Of a DNA stretch of 64,000 bases, positions 63,009-64,000 are shown piece after piece. A program made the position numbers and the translations under genes. The notes beneath the pieces were generated by a model. The model saw only the letters and a program-made list of their open reading frames with translations. It made no database searches and had not been told where the DNA came from. How positions within the stretch are numbered: position 1 is the first letter of the stretch; each line of letters starts with the position of its first letter. The DNA comes from Anniella stebbinsi (taxonomy: Eukaryota > Chordata > Lepidosauria > Squamata > Anniellidae): NCBI GenBank assembly GCA_029215795.1, contig JARDYH010000003.1, positions 99,852,609-99,916,608 of the forward strand. Reading direction: 5' to 3'.

Positions 63009-64000
63009 TGGGGAGCCTCAGGGCAGGAAGCACCCAGGACTTCTGGGACTGGGAAGGAGGGCTGCTGCTGGGCCCTCCTTCATACCGCAGTCATGGACCA
63101 GTCCCACACGGCGGAGGAGATTACGGAGGCCATGAACCGCATGGTGGCAGGGTGGCTGGGCGGGCACCAGCACACCCGCGGTTACATGGTCACGGACGGG
63201 GGAGCCAATATGCTGAAGGCGGTGCGCGATGGCGGATTTGAGGGCATCCGCTGCATCGCGCACGTCTTCAACCTGGTCGTGAGGGATGGCCTTGGAGGCA
63301 GCAAGGCCCCTCTCCCTCCCCAAATCCGTAATCTCCTAGAGAGCTGCAGGAAGGTGGCTGGGCATTTCCACCACAGCGTGAAGGGCAGTCGGTTGCTGCG
63401 GGAGAAGCAGCAGGAGCTGGGACTTCCGCAGCACCGGCTAGTGCAGGACGTGGCAACACGTTGGAACTCCACCTACCACATGCTCGAGCGTATGGTGGAG
63501 CAACAGCGTGTTGTCCACGAGATGTTCAGGGTCGGGGACATTGGCATCCAGGCCCCACTGTCCAGGCAGCAGTGGGAGGCCATGTCCCAGCTTCTGGTGG
63601 TCCTCAAGCCGTTCCTTGAGGCCACCGAGACCCTGAGCAGCAGCACTGCCCTTCTCAGCCAGGTGCTCCCCGTGGCCAGGCATCTCCAGAATCAGATGGG
63701 CGAGTTTCTGGAGGCCGGGGATGCCGTCACCGGCAGGCGCTTCCTGCCAGAGGTGCGGGAAGTGGTGACGAGGCTGAGGGAAAGCCTATCCCGCTGGGTC
63801 CAGCCTCTCTACAACGAGAGGCAGTACATGTTGGCCACCATGTGCGACCCGCGCATCAAGGATGGGTTATGTGGGCAGACTTCCCGGGCAGGTTGGGTGG
63901 AAATGCTGGTGACGGACGTTCGGGCGGCCCAGGATGGCAGGATTGGGCAGGCAGAGGAGGAGGCCAGCGAAGCCCAGGCGCTAAGTCCGCTGAGCACCAC

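Larger units (their letters stand above)
59861..64000 (+). mobile_element. hAT-superfamily DNA transposon, left part, inserted in satellite
   Basis: The satellite reads normally to TTGTAAAG (59853-59860) and then changes to TAGGGGTGTGCA (59861-59872), a motif that fits a hAT terminal inverted repeat. The exact join is uncertain by a few bases because the satellite itself continues TAGG at this point. Inside lie a GATCC pentamer cluster, internal direct repeats, a promoter-like leader and a BED-finger transposase frame on the plus strand. Composition changes sharply to GC-rich over the coding part. hAT elements make 8-bp target duplications, so TTGTAAAG is the expected left copy. The right copy and right terminus are outside the window. 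An autonomous-type but probably inactive copy is the best reading, given one premature stop. Confidence 0.85.
61884..64000 (+). pseudogene. hAT transposase with BED zinc finger, one premature stop, right end cut by window
   Basis: One reading frame runs from ATG 61884 to the window edge (705 codons counted) with a single interruption, TGA at 63006-63008 (codon 375). Before it: Arg/Gly-rich start (1-23), seven alanines (24-30), an acidic stretch (about 104-132) and a BED finger (about 171-216; Trp173, Phe176, Cys187, Cys190, His211, His215). A conserved hAT segment with PFSLVE and YYKPP (about 287-330) and SDIWSS with catalytic Asp357 follow. After it: TDGGANM with the second Asp438, CIAH (Cys457, His460), DVATRWNSTY (522-531), LKPFLEATETLS (574-585) and MCDPRIKD (653-660). 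The catalytic Glu and the C-terminal dimerisation domain should lie beyond the edge. Transposases of this family cut and rejoin DNA at the element termini. The stop falls where the family normally has an aromatic residue and the next codon is TGG, so a TGG-to-TGA change is likely. Confidence 0.88.

Noticed and set aside
62312..64000. Other open frames on both strands across the transposase
   Set aside because: The GC-rich coding sequence leaves other frames open by chance. Only the frame from 61884 carries hAT and BED motifs in the expected order.

Overview
The window looks like vertebrate nuclear DNA, with a squamate reptile as my best but weakly supported guess. It holds two things: a very long, AT-rich, single-orientation tandem satellite array (1 to about 59860), and the left part of a GC-rich hAT-type DNA transposon (about 59861 to the right edge) that appears to have jumped into the last satellite monomer. 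There are no prokaryotic features. The eukaryotic call rests on the satellite organisation, the BED-finger hAT transposase, the GT microsatellite and the CCAAT/TATA-like leader. The reptile guess rests only on the terminal motif TAGGGGTGTGCA, which I associate with hAT elements of lizards.

Region 1, satellite. The basic monomer is about 342 bp, and about 150 full-length copies fit in the array. It is itself an old dimer of two related half-units (about 176 and 167 bp, mean about 171). A second, short monomer of 203 bp (called S here, landmark GCATGCC) recurs 35 times in canonical form, plus two diverged copies. Distances between successive S landmarks take only the values 203 + n x 342 (889, 1231, 1573, 1915, 2257, 2599, 2942 bp), so the array is a mosaic of higher-order repeats (HORs) differing by whole monomers. 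By diagnostic bases I distinguish full monomer classes A (and A'), B, C, D and E. The longest common order is A-(A')n-C-D-E-B-S and the shortest is A-B-S. Larger tandem duplications of 2804, 3488, 5404, 3147 and 3347 bp are laid over this. Several crossover joints can be placed to within 7 to 34 bp. A diverged island near 39.4-40.0 kb resembles the degenerate right edge near 59.2-59.86 kb. No gene, no ATG-started open frame of about 60 codons or more, and no other transposon is visible from 1 to about 59750.

Region 2, hAT element. From left to right it has: a terminal motif at 59861; a cluster of GATCC/GGATC pentamers in both orientations that includes a perfect 20-bp palindrome; four degenerate about 145-162 bp repeats; four nearly identical 147-bp repeats; a leader with CCAAT and TATA-like motifs, a pyrimidine tract and a (GT)16 microsatellite; and a transposase reading frame from 61884. 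The frame encodes an RG-rich and poly-Ala N-terminus, a BED zinc finger and the hAT catalytic core. It is interrupted by one in-frame TGA at 63006-63008, then stays open in the same frame to the window edge. The C-terminal dimerisation domain, the right terminus and the second target-site duplication lie outside the window.
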